From assembly GCF_025698545.1 (NCBI RefSeq), contig NC_068571.1, positions 45,417,733 through 45,481,732 of the forward strand: a stretch of 64,000 nt of DNA, in the 5' to 3' direction. This stretch comes from Gossypium raimondii (lineage: Eukaryota > Streptophyta > Magnoliopsida > Malvales > Malvaceae). Shown here one piece after another: positions 1 through 12,705 of the stretch. The notes beneath the pieces were generated by a model, which was given only the letters and a program-made list of their open reading frames with translations, was not told the origin of the DNA and ran no database searches. Position 1 is the first letter of the stretch; each line of letters starts with the position of its first letter. Made by a program: the position numbers and the translations under genes.

Positions 1-441
1 AAGATTTTTTTTTTGCACGTTAAAAGTTGAAATTTTTTTTTAAACCCCTTGCAACCATAGGCCTTAGACAACCGCACTCCCAAACTACCTCAGAATCGGG
101 CCTGAATTGAGTCCAACAATAATATATTAAGTGCCAAAATATTATAAAAGATTTTAAAAAGTTTTACTGTAATATTCCTAATTATTAAATCGGATAAGAG
201 ATACTACATAGTATATAAATTATATAACTGAAAGCTCAATTTCACGTGATAAGATTCGAATTCGAGTATAAGGAACTAAATAAAATTACATCTAGTTTCA
301 TAGAAATAACAAATTTTGCTATAAATATAATTTGAAAGTAACAATAAAAATAAAAAATACAAACTTAGGTGTTAAAAATAAAAATTAAGTAAAATGAAGT
401 TTTCGGATAGTAGTATAGTTAAAAAGAGAAAGATAGGTCGG
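1..441. other. 3' flank of UGD, AT-rich
   Basis: No gene is recognisable. It should contain the 3' UTR and polyadenylation region of the minus-strand UDP-glucose dehydrogenase, whose stop is at 444-442. Bases about 30-120 are less AT-rich and could be a repeat fragment. Confidence 0.5.
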
Positions 442-1884
442 TCATGCCACAGCAGGCATGTTCTTAAGCCAAGGATCAAGCGGCTTCCCAATGGAATACA
501 CAATAAAACCAATGTCCCTCAACATCTCCACATTCACGACATTCCGGCCATCAAACACAAATGCCGGCTTCTGCATATTGTCGAAAATTCTCCGGTAATC
601 AAGCGTCTTGAATTCATCCCATTCAGTAAGAATACACAAAGCATGAGCATCCTTGCTTGCTTCATAAGCATCCCAAGCAATACTCACTTGCTTCACACCG
701 GTTGGACTCATGGGCTGAAGATGAATTGGATGATCCCAATCAAACTTGTTCATCGTCAAATCCCGCTGAATCTGATCCGCAGTCGCCTGCGGATCGTAAA
801 TACTCAACCGAGCCTTATCCCCCAACAAGCCTTTACATACGTCAATAGCCGGAGTCTCCCGTGTATCACCCGTATCTTTCTTGAATGCAAATCCCATTAT
901 ACCAATTTTCTTGCCGGAAACCGTGTTGAACATCGACGAGACCACCCTATTTACAAATCGATTCTTTTGATAATCATTCACTTTAATCACTTGTTTCCAA
1001 TAATTTGCAACTTCGGCTAATCCATTACATTCACATATATATACTAAATTCAATATATCCTTTTGAAAACAAGATCCACCAAACCCAACACTAGCATTCA
1101 AGAACTTTGGTCCAATCCTCGAGTCCTTACCGACGGCATGGGAAACCTGTGAAACATCGGCACCGGTAGCTTCACATAGAGCTGACATTGCATTAACCGA
1201 TGAAATCCGTTGAGCTAAAAATGCATTAGCCGCAAGTTTAGAAAGCTCGGCAGACCAAAGATTAGTCGTAATGATACGATCTTCAGGTACCCAATGAGCA
1301 TAAACATCTTTCAATGCTTGAATTGCCTTTAAACCATCAGGGGTTTCCCTTCCACCAATAAGAACCCTGTCTGGTTTAAACAGATCTTGAATTGCAGTCC
1401 CTTCGGCAAGAAATTCTGGGTTGGATAGAATTTGATATTTGATCCCTTTGCTGTTATGTGTCAAGATCCGTTCGATAGCTTCGGCTGTTTTGACCGGAAC
1501 CGTCGATTTCTCGACGACGATTTTGTTGGATTTTGATACATCAGCAATCATCCTTGCTGCACTTTCCCAATATGTGAGGTCTGCAGCTTTGCCAGCACCG
1601 AGACCTCGGGTTTTGGTGGGTGTGTTTACAGAGACAAAGATTATGTCTGCTTCGGAGACATGTTTTTCTATGTCGGTGCTGAAGAACAGGTTCCTTCCCT
1701 TGCATTGTTTGACCACTTCATTAAGACCTGGCTCGTAGATTGGTAATTGATCACTGTTCCAGGCTGAGATTCGAGTAACCGAGATGTCAACAACGACAAC
1801 TTCAATGGAGGGACAGTTGAGTGCAATGACTGCCATTGTTGGACCTCCAACATAACCAGCTCCAATACAACAAATCTTCACCAT
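442..1884 (-). CDS. UGD: UDP-glucose 6-dehydrogenase
   Basis: Cytosolic enzyme that oxidises UDP-glucose to UDP-glucuronate with two NAD+, feeding nucleotide sugars to pectin and hemicellulose synthesis. The uninterrupted 480-aa frame matches the usual length of plant UGDs (480-481 aa). Visible features are the N-terminal Rossmann motif GAGYVGG (residues 8-14), the substrate-loop region [14 protein letters not shown] (155-168), the central-domain stretch [16 protein letters not shown] (211-226) and the catalytic cysteine in [10 protein letters not shown] (Cys272). The C-terminal domain includes [15 protein letters not shown]. Plant UGD coding regions are usually intronless, as here. The start is the ATG at 1884, directly before the conserved [14 protein letters not shown] 5'-UTR intron is likely (separate entry). 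Paralogue number (UGD1-4) cannot be assigned by eye. Confidence 0.97.
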   Translation of the reverse strand: MVKICCIGAGYVGGPTMAVIALNCPSIEVVVVDISVTRISAWNSDQLPIYEPGLNEVVKQCKGRNLFFSTDIEKHVSEADIIFVSVNTPTKTRGLGAGKAADLTYWESAARMIADVSKSNKIVVEKSTVPVKTAEAIERILTHNSKGIKYQILSNPEFLAEGTAIQDLFKPDRVLIGGRETPDGLKAIQALKDVYAHWVPEDRIITTNLWSAELSKLAANAFLAQRISSVNAMSALCEATGADVSQVSHAVGKDSRIGPKFLNASVGFGGSCFQKDILNLVYICECNGLAEVANYWKQVIKVNDYQKNRFVNRVVSSMFNTVSGKKIGIMGFAFKKDTGDTRETPAIDVCKGLLGDKARLSIYDPQATADQIQRDLTMNKFDWDHPIHLQPMSPTGVKQVSIAWDAYEASKDAHALCILTEWDEFKTLDYRRIFDNMQKPAFVFDGRNVVNVEMLRDIGFIVYSIGKPLDPWLKNMPAVA

Positions 1885-1896
1885 TTCTTCACTTTC

Positions 1897-2008
1897 CTAC
1901 AACCTTAAAACAAGGAAAAAGCTTTATGTTAGACTTAAATTATCTTGGGAAAACAAACATAAACCAGCAACCTACTGAAACAGTGCATGCAATGATAAAA
2001 AGAAGTAC
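1897..2008 (-). other. Probable 5'-UTR intron of UGD
   Basis: On the minus strand a GTAC donor follows TTTCAAG (intron begins at 2008), and a TTGTAG acceptor ends at 1897, 12 bases before the ATG. Leader introns are common in plant UGD genes. This is inferred from splice consensus only. Confidence 0.5.
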
Positions 2009-2090
2009 CTTGAAAGTATGAAGAATTGAGAGAAATCAAAGAAAGGGGGAAGAAGATAATTTTAATGATAAGAAGGACCCAAGGGAGAGA

Positions 2091-2104
2091 GGTCCTTAAA
2101 TAGG
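2091..2104 (-). promoter_or_regulatory. Candidate TATA box of UGD
   Basis: Minus-strand TATTTAAG lies about 210 bases upstream of the UGD ATG and about 85 bases upstream of the presumed leader-intron donor. That spacing suits a core promoter. Confidence 0.4.
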
Positions 2105-2537
2105 CAGAAAAAAGAACATGTATCTATTACTTCAGATCTAATATGTTTGTTTTCACACATCAAAAGCAAAGTCTGATTTTCACAAAAAAAAGGTAGAACT
2201 GGGAATGTTCAACACGTTTCCAAAGCCACACCAATGACTGTCACCTGTCTATTTTACGAAACTATGGAAATTTATTCTGTAACTTTCATTTTTCCTTTTT
2301 CCTTAAAAAAAATTACTTTCAATTCCATTTTTTATGATCAATTTTAGAGAACAAGAATTCATGTTATAACCCTGAACACCAAATTATTCCATCTTAAAAT
2401 AAATTATAAAACTCACATCAAAAATTTTAAAAAAACGAGAGTTTGCCTGTTTTTAAAGTATCAATGGGCAGGCAACTGGGCAAACGGCTTCACTTCTGAC
2501 ACCGAAACGCGTTTTGCGATGTAACGTGTCCTTAGGG

Positions 2538-3078
2538 GTTTAATTCTGCTCTCAGTCCTTATACTTTTCAGAATTTTGGAATTTAACACTTGGTTTAATT
2601 TTTCTATTACTCCCTATACTTAACAAAAGTTATGGATTTAATCCTGTTCCTTTTATTTGATCATTTTTAGTATCTGTACTTTCCAAATTTTGAAATTTCA
2701 ATCCTCACCAAACAATAGTTGTTAAATTCATTTAGTAAACTTCGCTATTTCCAAAATATGATGCATCAAACATATTATCATATGTATAATGTTATGTCAA
2801 CTTATTATTTTCACATATTACTCACTAAAAATCCAATGATGGATCATCAAATTTCGAAAAGTATAGGACTTAAAATGATTCAAATTTTTGAAAAGTATAG
2901 GACTTAAAATGATTTAACTGCTATTGTTTGAGCCTGGACTAATATTTCAAAAATTGAAAAGTATAAGGACTAAAATTTACCAATTCGAAAAGTATAATGA
3001 TTGAAATTGATCGAATAAAAATATAGGGACTAAATCCACAACTTTCATAAAGACAATGACTAACAGCAGAATTTAATA
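2538..3078. mobile_element. MITE-like fold-back element
   Basis: The left end TTAATTCTGCTCTCAGTC is matched in inverted orientation by the right end (AACAGCAGAATTTAAT). The interior carries many inverted and direct copies of phrases such as GAAAAGTATAGGACTTAAAATG and their complements. No coding potential is seen. Non-autonomous DNA elements of this build are common between plant genes. Confidence 0.5.
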
Positions 3079-4540
3079 TTTTTACTTTTAATTCCAAGAA
3101 TTTAGTTAACTATTTATTTTATTTAAATTTGAAGTGAATTGATAACACTGTTAATAGATTTTTATTTTAAATTTGAGTATGGACTTTTTAACTCAAAGTC
3201 TTAATTTAAAAATTAAACTCGAACGGATAACATGTATTTATATTTAATGAAATTTAATTAATATACTATCAATTGGGCATTAATTTTTGAAATAAGACGA
3301 GCGGAGAAATTGAACTAAAAATAAATGGACTAAATTGTGAACGTCTGAAGAGTACAGGGGAAGAGAAAGATTAGACCTTTCTTTAGTTTTGGCACTTTTC
3401 TGACGCAATTATCTCGTAAAAGAAGGGTCAAATAGATAAATGGCTAGAAAATAAACTAAAAATATATATTTAATGAACAAATTAATTATGTTTATTAATT
3501 ATTATTTTGAGCAATTTGGATATGGTAAAAATGATTTAATTATTATTTGAAAAATATTTATTACTATAATAATTGAATTGATAAATAAACTAATATATTT
3601 TAATTATGTTGAACAATTCATAGAATAATGCTTAAAAATTAAGTAAAGATTAAGCACATAAAATCATATGTGACGTTAGAAATAATATGATTTAATGGTA
3701 TAAAAAGTAAAAATAAATGATTTTTTTATTAATCCAATATGATTTTAGACCTACTTTCATTAGAAAAACCTAAACTTTAGGCGAAAACCCATGGTCCCTG
3801 GTAACTCACAACCTTCTTTTAAGATTTTAAAATGTTTTAAAATATATCTTATGTCTCATTTTTAATTTATTTGACAGTAATTATTATTTTTAAAAGCAAG
3901 TTTAATATTTATTTGGGCTTTTATATTAGAGCAAAATTCTCATCACATTTTTACTCCTTGACAATGGCTCCTGTCTTATACTGAAATTCTCACTTTCACA
4001 TTTTTACTGTTGTCCACATGCTCACATTTGATTGGTTTAAAATAATTATGGTCAAGGGGCTAACGTGATGTACGGAATTGAAGTAGAGAAAGAAAAAGTC
4101 AAATTGAGAATACAAGGGGGAAATCAAGTATTAAACCAAAATTCTATTAGCATCATATTTTTAGTTTAATTATTAATGCTTTTCCTTTTGCCTAAAATTA
4201 AGAAAATTACTTTCGTTAAGTAATAGATTTGAAAATTGTATCAATTATTTTCAATTATTTATATAAATCAATATTTTATATTATATAAAATTTAAAATTC
4301 GTGCATTGATATATATATTTATTATTTAAAAGATTAATTGAGTTAGTGTCATTTATCAACCGGATTTTAATTAAGTTTGAAATTATTAACAATACATTAT
4401 TTTGATTAAATAACAAGAGGATATTTTAACTTAAAACAACATGATGTTTAATATTTTTAATTTTATAGTTTCAAATAACACCTCGTTTATTTATAATGTT
4501 AAATTTTTTATAAATTTTATTTGTTACATAATTTGTATAT
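3079..4540. other. AT-rich intergenic DNA, no gene seen
   Basis: No frame resembles a protein. The stretch is dominated by A/T runs, with no clear element ends. Confidence 0.4.
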
Positions 4541-4542
4541 AA

Positions 4543-4790
4543 ATAACACGACTTTTAAGCAAAATTCGGGTGAAAAGGAAGCGTAAATATTGAGAAACAA
4601 CGTGGTTCTTGAGTAGGAAAGTTGTTTTTTGGTAGCAGCTTTACTTTTTTTTTAAGGAAAAAACGTTTTAAAATAAAAATACGTTTTTAGAATAGATTTT
4701 TTTCATACAAATAATATGACTTGAAGCAAAATTTCGGTGAAAAGGAAGCTTAAATGTTGAGAAACAACGTGGTTCTTGAGTAGGAAAGGT
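4543..4790 (+). repeat. Two direct copies of an ~80-bp sequence
   Basis: Bases about 4543-4624 recur at about 4710-4789 with a few mismatches. Both contain AGCAAAATT, GGTGAAAAGGAAGC and then GAGAAACAACGTGGTTCTTG. The spacer is about 85 bp of T/A-rich DNA. Confidence 0.75.
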
Positions 4791-5065
4791 TTTTTTTTTT
4801 TAATTTAAGTTAATTTGGTTTTTTACTACAAATTTTAATATTAGGTCTCATCATATAAGTAAATCCCAAATTTATTTTTCAAAACATGTTTTTTAAAAAG
4901 GAACTTTGACATCTAGGTGTATGGAGTCCCAGTATATTTGTTGAATTATATGTACAAAATTTATTATTTAATCATTCTTTTATATATATATATATATATA
5001 TGTATTAAAAAGAGTAACATAAACAAAATTAAAATCTAATAACACCTTCATCACAAGCATCCGCT

Positions 5066-5215
5066 TAGGGGCGTAAATGAACGAAACGTTTAATGAACTG
5101 TTTGTGAGCCATTCGTATAACATTCGTTTATGTTCGTTTATTAAACTAAATAAATGAGTATAAACAAAAATTTTATATAGAATATGAAACGAACAAGCTC
5201 GTTTACAAACTTACA
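5066..5215. mobile_element. Short non-autonomous element fragment (GTTCGTTTA type)
   Basis: The sequence AGGGGCGTAAATGAACGAAACG, then repeated CATTCGTTTATGTTCGTTTA and a final ACGAACAAGCTCGTTTAC, looks like the widespread plant repeat that starts GGGxGTAAACGAAC and contains inverted GAAC/GTTC phrases. A (TA)n tract lies just upstream at 4979-5000. Confidence 0.4.
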
Positions 5216-5329
5216 TCCACTTAAACAAAATATCAGAGTCAAAAGATTGTGCCAAATTTATCAAATGATGTGCGCATCTATTTCTCTTACTAATAACGTG
5301 ACCAACTTCTTTTACCCAACGCTCTCTCA

Positions 5330-5586
5330 TAAGTGCAAGGCAGCCCCCCACCAAACGCACATAGACGTCAATAAGCCTTTATACCTCCCCACAGTTCAAC
5401 ACGCAAACTATGAGCTCGACCAATTTTAAGCAAAAACCCGGCAATCCAAGCCCCATTATGGTCGCCAATGAGACCACCCGCTGAGGCTATACCCAAATCT
5501 AACTTCACTGCACCATCCGTGTTAAGGATCACCGAACCCGCAAGAGGCTTTTTCCAGTTTACCCATTGAAATCCCTTCGAAACCAT
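5330..5586 (-). pseudogene. RNase H domain fragment from a LINE-type retrotransposon
   Basis: The minus-strand frame from 5586 reads W-x-x-P-L-A-G-S-V-I-L-N-T-D-G-A-V, then AGGLIGDHNGAWIAGF and a later VELWG. This is the pattern of the RNase H-like domain in plant non-LTR retrotransposons and their domesticated relatives. The Asp of NTDGA and the Glu of VELWG correspond to catalytic acidic residues. A stop follows within about 75 codons and no reverse transcriptase is seen next to it, so it is a broken fragment. Confidence 0.6.
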
Positions 5587-5589
5587 TTA

Positions 5590-6500
5590 TGTCTCTTAGC
5601 ATAACGCAAAATGTCTCTAGTAGTTTGAGATTTATAAAGTATCCGTGTAATTATGACTAAATATAGTATAATTATCATCGAAAGCAAACAATTAGCTAAT
5701 AAATAGGTTGATTTTTTTTGGCATTAAAAGAGTGAAATTTTCAGCAATTTTGCTACATAAGACAATGGTTCAATATGATTTTTAGAAAGAAAAAAAAATG
5801 TTTTTTTTTTTAAATTTAAAGTAAGTTTAGTTTTAGGTTAATCAGCTCACTTACAAAAACAAAACGAGTAAGCAATTGAATATTTTGGAAAAACAGTTGA
5901 GAGACAATGTCCATGACAGGAATTATTACTACAAGGAAGCGTGGCAACACGATAAAGCATACAACCAAAAATCGTCTTAGTACACTACAAATTAGACAAA
6001 ACAAAACACTACACTAAAGAGAGAAGGTAAAGTGGGGAGAGAAAGAATAAGTTAACATACAGTTGCCTTAGAAACTAATGTGAGCCATAAAGTTAAACTA
6101 AAAAAAAGTTACAAATGGATTTTTTCAAAAATAATTTATCTCATGAAAATAAACAAAATATATATATATATTAAAGAAATGAATTTCAGATTTCTTACCT
6201 TGTCTTGGATTAGGTTGAGAAAAGAAGAGTAACAGAGAAGTTATAGGTATAAGTTACAAAATTTTGTTTAACATGAGAAATTTTAATAAATTTGAAAAAT
6301 AAAAAGATCGGATCATTAATTTACATTTCTACCAATTACATGGTTACTTGCAAGTTATGTAATATTGACGCATTAAATAATCCAATACGCAAGTATCAGC
6401 CCAACCAAATGAGGCGTTAGTACATTCAAATGCATCTATGAGTTCAAACTAATCAAGTGGATATTATGGACAAACTTAAGTAAATGAGATCAATATCAAA
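5590..6500. other. Intergenic, no gene seen
   Basis: Short frames only, none with a recognisable protein. AT-rich with A/T homopolymers. Confidence 0.4.
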
Positions 6501-6504
6501 TTTA

Positions 6505-6830
6505 TATGTGCAATTTGATACATGAATTTTGATTTGGTGCCATTATATAGATGAAACTTAAATTGCGGTTCATAATATATACATGAAACTTTGATTTTGG
6601 TTCAACTGTACACATTAAAGAAATGAATATATATACATTTATTTTCATATTGGATTAATATAATTATTTTTTATACAATATATCAATATAAAACGGTGTT
6701 AATTCGATAATGTTATCAATTATTTGTGAAAATTAAACCAAATCAAAATTTCATTTATAAAATTACACAAAATTAAAAATCTGTATAATATTACACATTA
6801 AATTAAAATTCATGTATAATTTTAATATTT
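6505..6830. mobile_element. Candidate fold-back MITE
   Basis: The left arm ATACATGAATTTTGATTTGG is nearly mirrored by the right arm (reverse complement of AAATTAAAATTCATGTATAA). The interior is AT-rich and repeats the phrase 'catgaattttgatt'. No coding potential. Confidence 0.35.
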
Positions 6831-9800
6831 ATCCCTAAATAAATAGAGTTAAAATTAGGTAGCACATTTCAAACTAATATTTAGCTGCCAAAAGAAGAAT
6901 AAGAACAATCTATGAAAATAAATTAATATGCTTAAATATAGTTAAAAAGTCATAGTTAATTTCTTTTTGGAAAGATTTTCTTTATATAAATTTTGAAAAC
7001 TGTTTTTCTTTTTAGAAATTTGTTCAAAAAAAGCAAATATTTAAGAAACACATAAAAGTCTATGGAGTCATAGATTAATTGACATTTGTATTGTTGAAAC
7101 GCATTATCCTCCTATTTATGAGTTGGGAAGAGACTATGAGTAATTATAGACATTAAGCTAAAAAAAACAGATATGACCAGACATATAATGAGATTGTTAA
7201 AAAGCACTTAAAATCAATCAAACAAAATGGATATTTCCTTGATGCATGTGGGTAAATCAGTAATGGCATAAATCAAGGAAAGAAAGCTATAAAGAGGATA
7301 CCATGCATCAAAAATTAAGGTTTAATGGTGTTATAAACTATTTGATTATTTCTAAAAAAAAGTTTATGAGTTTAATTAGTCAATTTAATTAATTCTTCTT
7401 AAACATTAATCTTATTATAATTTTTGTCATGTATGCTCTCGAGAAGTTACAACCCTCAGCCAAAAATGATTAGAACCTACAAAAATTAATTTCTTTAATG
7501 AAAATGAATAAATAAAGGTAATAAAACCCTTTTTTTTCATGGATTTAGGTTAAAAGAAGGAAAAAATGCAAAAAAAAAGAAAAAAGAAAACCAAAAGTAT
7601 TTTTATAATATTGGTTTCATTATATATATATTATCCTCGAGAGAAAGGTTATCCAACTCTAATAGTATATTTTTCATGGAAAATGACTAACGAAACCTAT
7701 CTTTTGAAAGATACAAGTCATATTTAAAAAAAATCTCTCATTTATAAGTAGTTTTATTTTATACAAAAATTAATTTGAATAAATCCTAAATTATTGTATT
7801 AATAATAAAATTTTAATTTTAAAATATTTAAATATTGATATCAAATATTATAACATTCAATATTATTAAAAATACATATTTAATTCTTTATAATTAATAA
7901 TATAATAAATTATTTAATATTACAATTTTATTATAATATTTATATTAATTTTGAATTTTAAATAATCTTTTTATATTTTATTGAAAAATATTTATATTAA
8001 TATTTTAATATTAAATATATACTAAAATTTATATATATTTAATAATAAGTATGAATATTTTAAAATATAAATATGAGTATTTATTTAAACTATCTTAAAC
8101 AATATAACAATAATAAAATAGAAAAGTTTAAATAATACAACACTTAATGGTGGCTTTAAATTGATTGTATTTTCAAATTACAAATTAATAATTGCAATAT
8201 AAAAAAGGGAAAGAAATGAAAACTTCAATAACATTGCAATATTTTAAAATTCAACACATGGGGCATGAAATGCAATTGGAGTCTAATTTTACCCATATTT
8301 TAATATACAGTATCAAGGGTAGTAATAAAAGAAGGGAAGAGTCTCCTAATCTAACAGAAGAGAGGAAGAAGATAATAAAGCCCCCAAGATAATGAATATG
8401 GGCTCCTTTTTTAATACTTGGATCATAGGGATCTCGGGTGGGATTATTTTTATTATAATTATATATAATAATATGTTAGCAATCAATTAATTTAATTTGT
8501 AATATCTAATCACTCTCATGCCTTGTTTTTAGCAAAGATATTTTATTTTTTATAAAAAGTTTACTTATCTTTAATTATTATAATACATATATAATAAATA
8601 TTTTTTCCTATATTATTACACTAATGTTCAAACGAAGCGAGGTTAGTTATAATCACAAATTAATGAATTACCAATATCAAATTTAACGTTATAAGCAACA
8701 GTAATTGTATGAGGAAAAGCCAACGATGGAACAATTATATATTTAAACTTATTATTTATTACGTTATAATAAATTCACTTTTTATTTTTATAATTTTTAG
8801 AAGTTATGTTTAGTTTTTAATATTATACTTATGTTATTATGACTTTTATTTAATATAAAAAACAACTAATTTAATATAATTGCTTTCAGATATATATATG
8901 ATAATCTCATGCATTACACGAGTATGCAAATTAGTGAAGTCTTATATTTTATTTGGGATAAAATATGCTTTGAGCCCCTATATTTATATATATTTTGTAC
9001 ATTTGGAATTATTCATTCTATCTTTATTTCAAGGAATTTAATCCCTTTATTTTTTATTTAAATATGCAATTGTTAAAAATCTTTTACATCGTTATTTTTC
9101 TTATTACATGGCGACCAATACTTGAGTATTCATTTATTTCAAAATGCCGGACTATCGAATCTTAACAGTGTTAACAATCGGACCTAAGTTTTGAAATCTG
9201 AAAAATAAAAAAATCAAAATTTTGAAAATAAAATTGAAAAATTAAATTCAAAAATATAAATAGTATAGAAATTTAGAAGAAAAGTTTTTAATTTCCAAAA
9301 GAAAGGTCAAAGTTTGGTTAGAGACATTGACATAATTTCAAAGGCTTTAAATTTAGAGTATTTTGTGGGTTGGTTGGTCAATATAAGGTGAAAGAAGACC
9401 AGACTTGTTTCTTTGAAAGGAAAATGGTACATTGAAGAATCTTGAATTGATTGAATTTTGATTAGTTGGTCGTGAATTTATGAAAAATTTTCGGAGCAAT
9501 ATTTGGCTTAATTCATTCATGATTATTTTAGGCAATCCTTTCTGATTAGTAATGTCATAAAACTAGGTTAACTTTTATCGAGCGAATAACTTTGAAGGTA
9601 GTTTCCATGATTTAATTCCTTGATAGTTTTGTGAACTAGAATAACCCAGTTTGAATCAATGGCTCCAATTGCGTAGGTTGTTCAAACTTGATCGTCAATT
9701 CCCTTCACGGATCTAACCACTTACTCAATTGATCACTCTTTCCTGAGGCGAATACGACAATTATAGATCGTATTAATTCACTAATAGTATACCGTCCAAT

Positions 9801-10340
9801 ATCGAATCAAGGAGCACTCTCTTCGATTTGGTGCTAAAACGACGTTGCGAGATGACTGTATCTACCTCCTAACTCGAAGAATTAATAAATACCAAAGTGA
9901 AGAATGTAAATACAAGTTAAAATCTCACAATTCTAACATTAAATTAATAATTGACCTAAAACTAAAATAATGATTTAGCTATTCCTAATCGAAAGAAAAT
10001 AAAACTCAAACAATAATAAATCCAATAAACCTAATAATAATAACGCCAGAAATAAATAATAATAAAATTTCTAAATAAAAAAAGTCTAAAAATATAAGTA
10101 GTTTTATTTACTCTTTAAAATAAATCTAATTCTAATTCTCTTTTCAAATAAAAATAATGAAAATTATTATTAAAATAAAAAATTTAAAATCGAAACGTAA
10201 ATTTCTTGAGTTGACAATAAAATCATATTTTAATTTGTATTTTAATAATTTGAGCATGTAATGTATCTACATAAAATAATCAATAAACTATTAAAATCAG
10301 TAACATCTATATCCAAAAGTAATTAGAATAAATCATTCAA
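6831..10340. other. AT-rich intergenic DNA with diffuse repeat traces
   Basis: No gene was recognised. Bases 7700-8150 are extremely AT-rich. The segment 9540-9900 is less AT-rich and resembles the untranslated part of a retroelement upstream of gag/pol, perhaps belonging to the Gypsy remnant that follows. That link is inference. Confidence 0.35.
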
Positions 10341-10349
10341 AGCCTACGA

Positions 10350-12230
10350 TTTGTGTAGCTCAAAAAAAATATTGGTGTCGAAGAAATTTTTGTACTTGTG
10401 GATAAAGGCTCAACTCATAATTTTGTAGTTGAAAGTATTGTTGACGACCTTAATCTACTAGTCCAATTTCTTCCCTTTTTTCAAAATCCAAATTAGTAAA
10501 TACGTTGAAATGGTGGAAGTTGAATTATCAAATCACAATTACCTCCTTTTCTCCATTAGGGGAGCTGGCTACTCAACCTCTTGCATCTCTTCATACTATC
10601 CAAGCTAATTGGAATGGGATGTTGCTTATTTTCCATTTAAATGGATGGAAATGTAAGTTGCAAGGCAGATGCCACATTCCAGCTTTTAGCTAAGGAAAAT
10701 GGGAAACTAGGTACACAACATCTTAATGTTTGGACCTTTACTGGATGAATTTGTGTCTACACCTTTTCACTCCCGCACCCATCCAATGCCTCTCATCCCG
10801 AATTCCAATTCCAAACTACTGACATATAATTTATTATTCGAAGTGTTCATGGATCGGACCAAACTCGAATTTGGTCTAAGCAAGATATTAACATATTTTA
10901 TACTTGTCCAAGCTAAGCTCAGCCTGAAATATAGACCTAAACTTTTGTCCAAATTTGTTCATATCTGCAAATGACTAATTCAAACTTATTTTAGGTCCGA
11001 CCATATTATCTTTTAAAATATTTATATTATTTTAATTTAATATTTAATAATTTTACATATTCTTTTATTTATTGAAATTGTTTATGTAGTCATCTTAACA
11101 TTATTTTAATATTTACATAAGAGTGATATTATATATTTAGCATAAATTTATTTTTTAATATGTAATAAATTACATAATATATAAAAATAACATAATATAA
11201 AATATTATAAACTTAAAAATGAATCAGGTCAAGCAAGGCTCAAGCCTTAAATATTCAAACCCAACCCCAACTCATATTTTAAACAGGCTTACTTTTTTTT
11301 GCCCAAGTCAATTTTTCGAACCTAATATTTTTACCTAAACCCTCTCAAATTTCGGATAGACCTTCAAACCTGAACAAGTAACCCGGCCCATAAACAAATC
11401 TACTTACTATACCCATCTTTTTAGAAATATAAAATTGAAACACAAGTTTTAGATTTACTTGGTTCAGGTTTTATACATCCCAGCACTAGCCCTTTTGCGA
11501 GTCCTATCCTTTTGGTCAAAAAGAAGGATGGCACTGTCAACCGGATAACCATACTTGACAAATATTCTTGGTGAACTATAAGGTACATTTGTCTTCTCTA
11601 AATCCATGTCTTCTCTGACTATCACTAAATCAAAGTCAATCTTAGCGACATTACCAAAACAGCTTTTTTAACTCGTTCGGGTTAGTATGAATTCATAACC
11701 ATGCCATGAATGGACTTTTCCGACTAGAGATTCATTGGTCTTCTTGGATGTCATCCCTAACAATTTAGCAGCAAACAACATCTAAGAATTACACTCGAGC
11801 TCCTTCAACACAACCAAATTGTTATTTGACAAGACTCAAGTAGGTTTCTTAGGTCATGTGATATGTCACAGTTGATCAAGATAAAATCTAGATCGTCTAA
11901 AATTGGTTGATGCTATCTAGCATGAGGAAGTTACACTGTTGTTTGGGGCTAACAAGATATTATCCCCGTTTTTAGCCCTTAACAGACTTGACTCGAAAAA
12001 TGGCTTTCGATGACTCCAAAAGTTTCAGAACTATAGAACTTAACAGAACAAACACCAAGCATTGGCTCCTGCTGGTCTTCTATAATCCCGGGAACATGAG
12101 AAGACATATCACTTGACTTTAGTGTGGGTCTTCCAAAGTCGGAAAATTCTTACACTATTCTGGTGGCTGTTAATTGCCTCGATAAATATGCCCACTTCAA
12201 TCCAAAGAGGGAAAATAGCTTATATTACTG
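10350..12230 (+). pseudogene. Decayed Ty3/Gypsy pol (protease, RT and integrase fragments)
   Basis: Three pieces occur in the expected order on one strand. An aspartic-protease-like stretch VLVDKGSTHNFVVE lies near 10395-10440. A reverse-transcriptase N-terminal stretch TSPFASPILLVKKKDGT lies at about 11482-11535, with later RT-like GFLGHVI near 11850. An integrase-like stretch LPKSENSYTILVAVNCLDKYAH lies at 12127-12192. Frameshifts and stops separate the pieces, and no LTR pair is evident. Between protease and RT sits unrelated repeat DNA (about 10825-11465). It is an old, non-functional Gypsy copy. Confidence 0.7.
10825..11465. mobile_element. Probable insertion inside the Gypsy remnant
   Basis: This AT-rich segment separates protease-side and RT-side homology, where an intact Gypsy pol would be continuous. 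It carries phrases such as GGTCAAGCAAGGCTCAAGCC and AACAAGTAACCCGGCCCATAA. Similar wording recurs in opposite orientation near 22190-22300 (GGGTTGGACCTCGGGTAAG). Exact ends could not be placed. Confidence 0.35.
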
Positions 12231-12705
12231 TAAGAGGAAAAAAGAGCAAGTTTTTCTAAGATTCAGGACCGATCAATTGGTCCTAAAACCAGTTCAACTA
12301 CCAATCCGATTCTGTCCAGCCATAGTTGAAAGACATATCCGCTTAAAAGTAATAATATGCAGAGGAATACATTGAAATGTATGGATTGTATAGAATTTGT
12401 CAAACTTTAAAACCTCTCATATTCAGCAAAACGTACAAGGCATAATTTTCATCCTTTTCATCCTAAAAGATTCTATTTTTTTCCAAAATTATACCCTCCC
12501 TTTATATTTGAAGGGATTCTTTGGTATTAATGTTTTAAAAAGATTCATATACAAACACGCGCTTCAACAAGAAGCTTTGGCAAAGAAGATAAAAAGCAGC
12601 AGAAAGATCATATATCGATATAAAATAACACATTTTTGAGAAAAATTCGGTGCAACAAGAACCACCGACTAACTGACCAGCAAGTACCGTGATAGAAGAA
12701 AGCCA

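Noticed and set aside
394..1020. 208-aa plus-strand frame opposite the UGD gene
   Set aside because: Antisense shadow of the conserved UGD coding region; no family resemblance.
5816..6004. 62-aa hydrophobic minus-strand frame
   Set aside because: Hydrophobicity comes from AT-rich composition; no start context, promoter or homology.
7230..7315. Possible small fold-back GATGCATG...CATGCATC suggestive of a miRNA precursor
   Set aside because: Only 8 bases pair and the arms beyond them do not match, so there is no usable hairpin.
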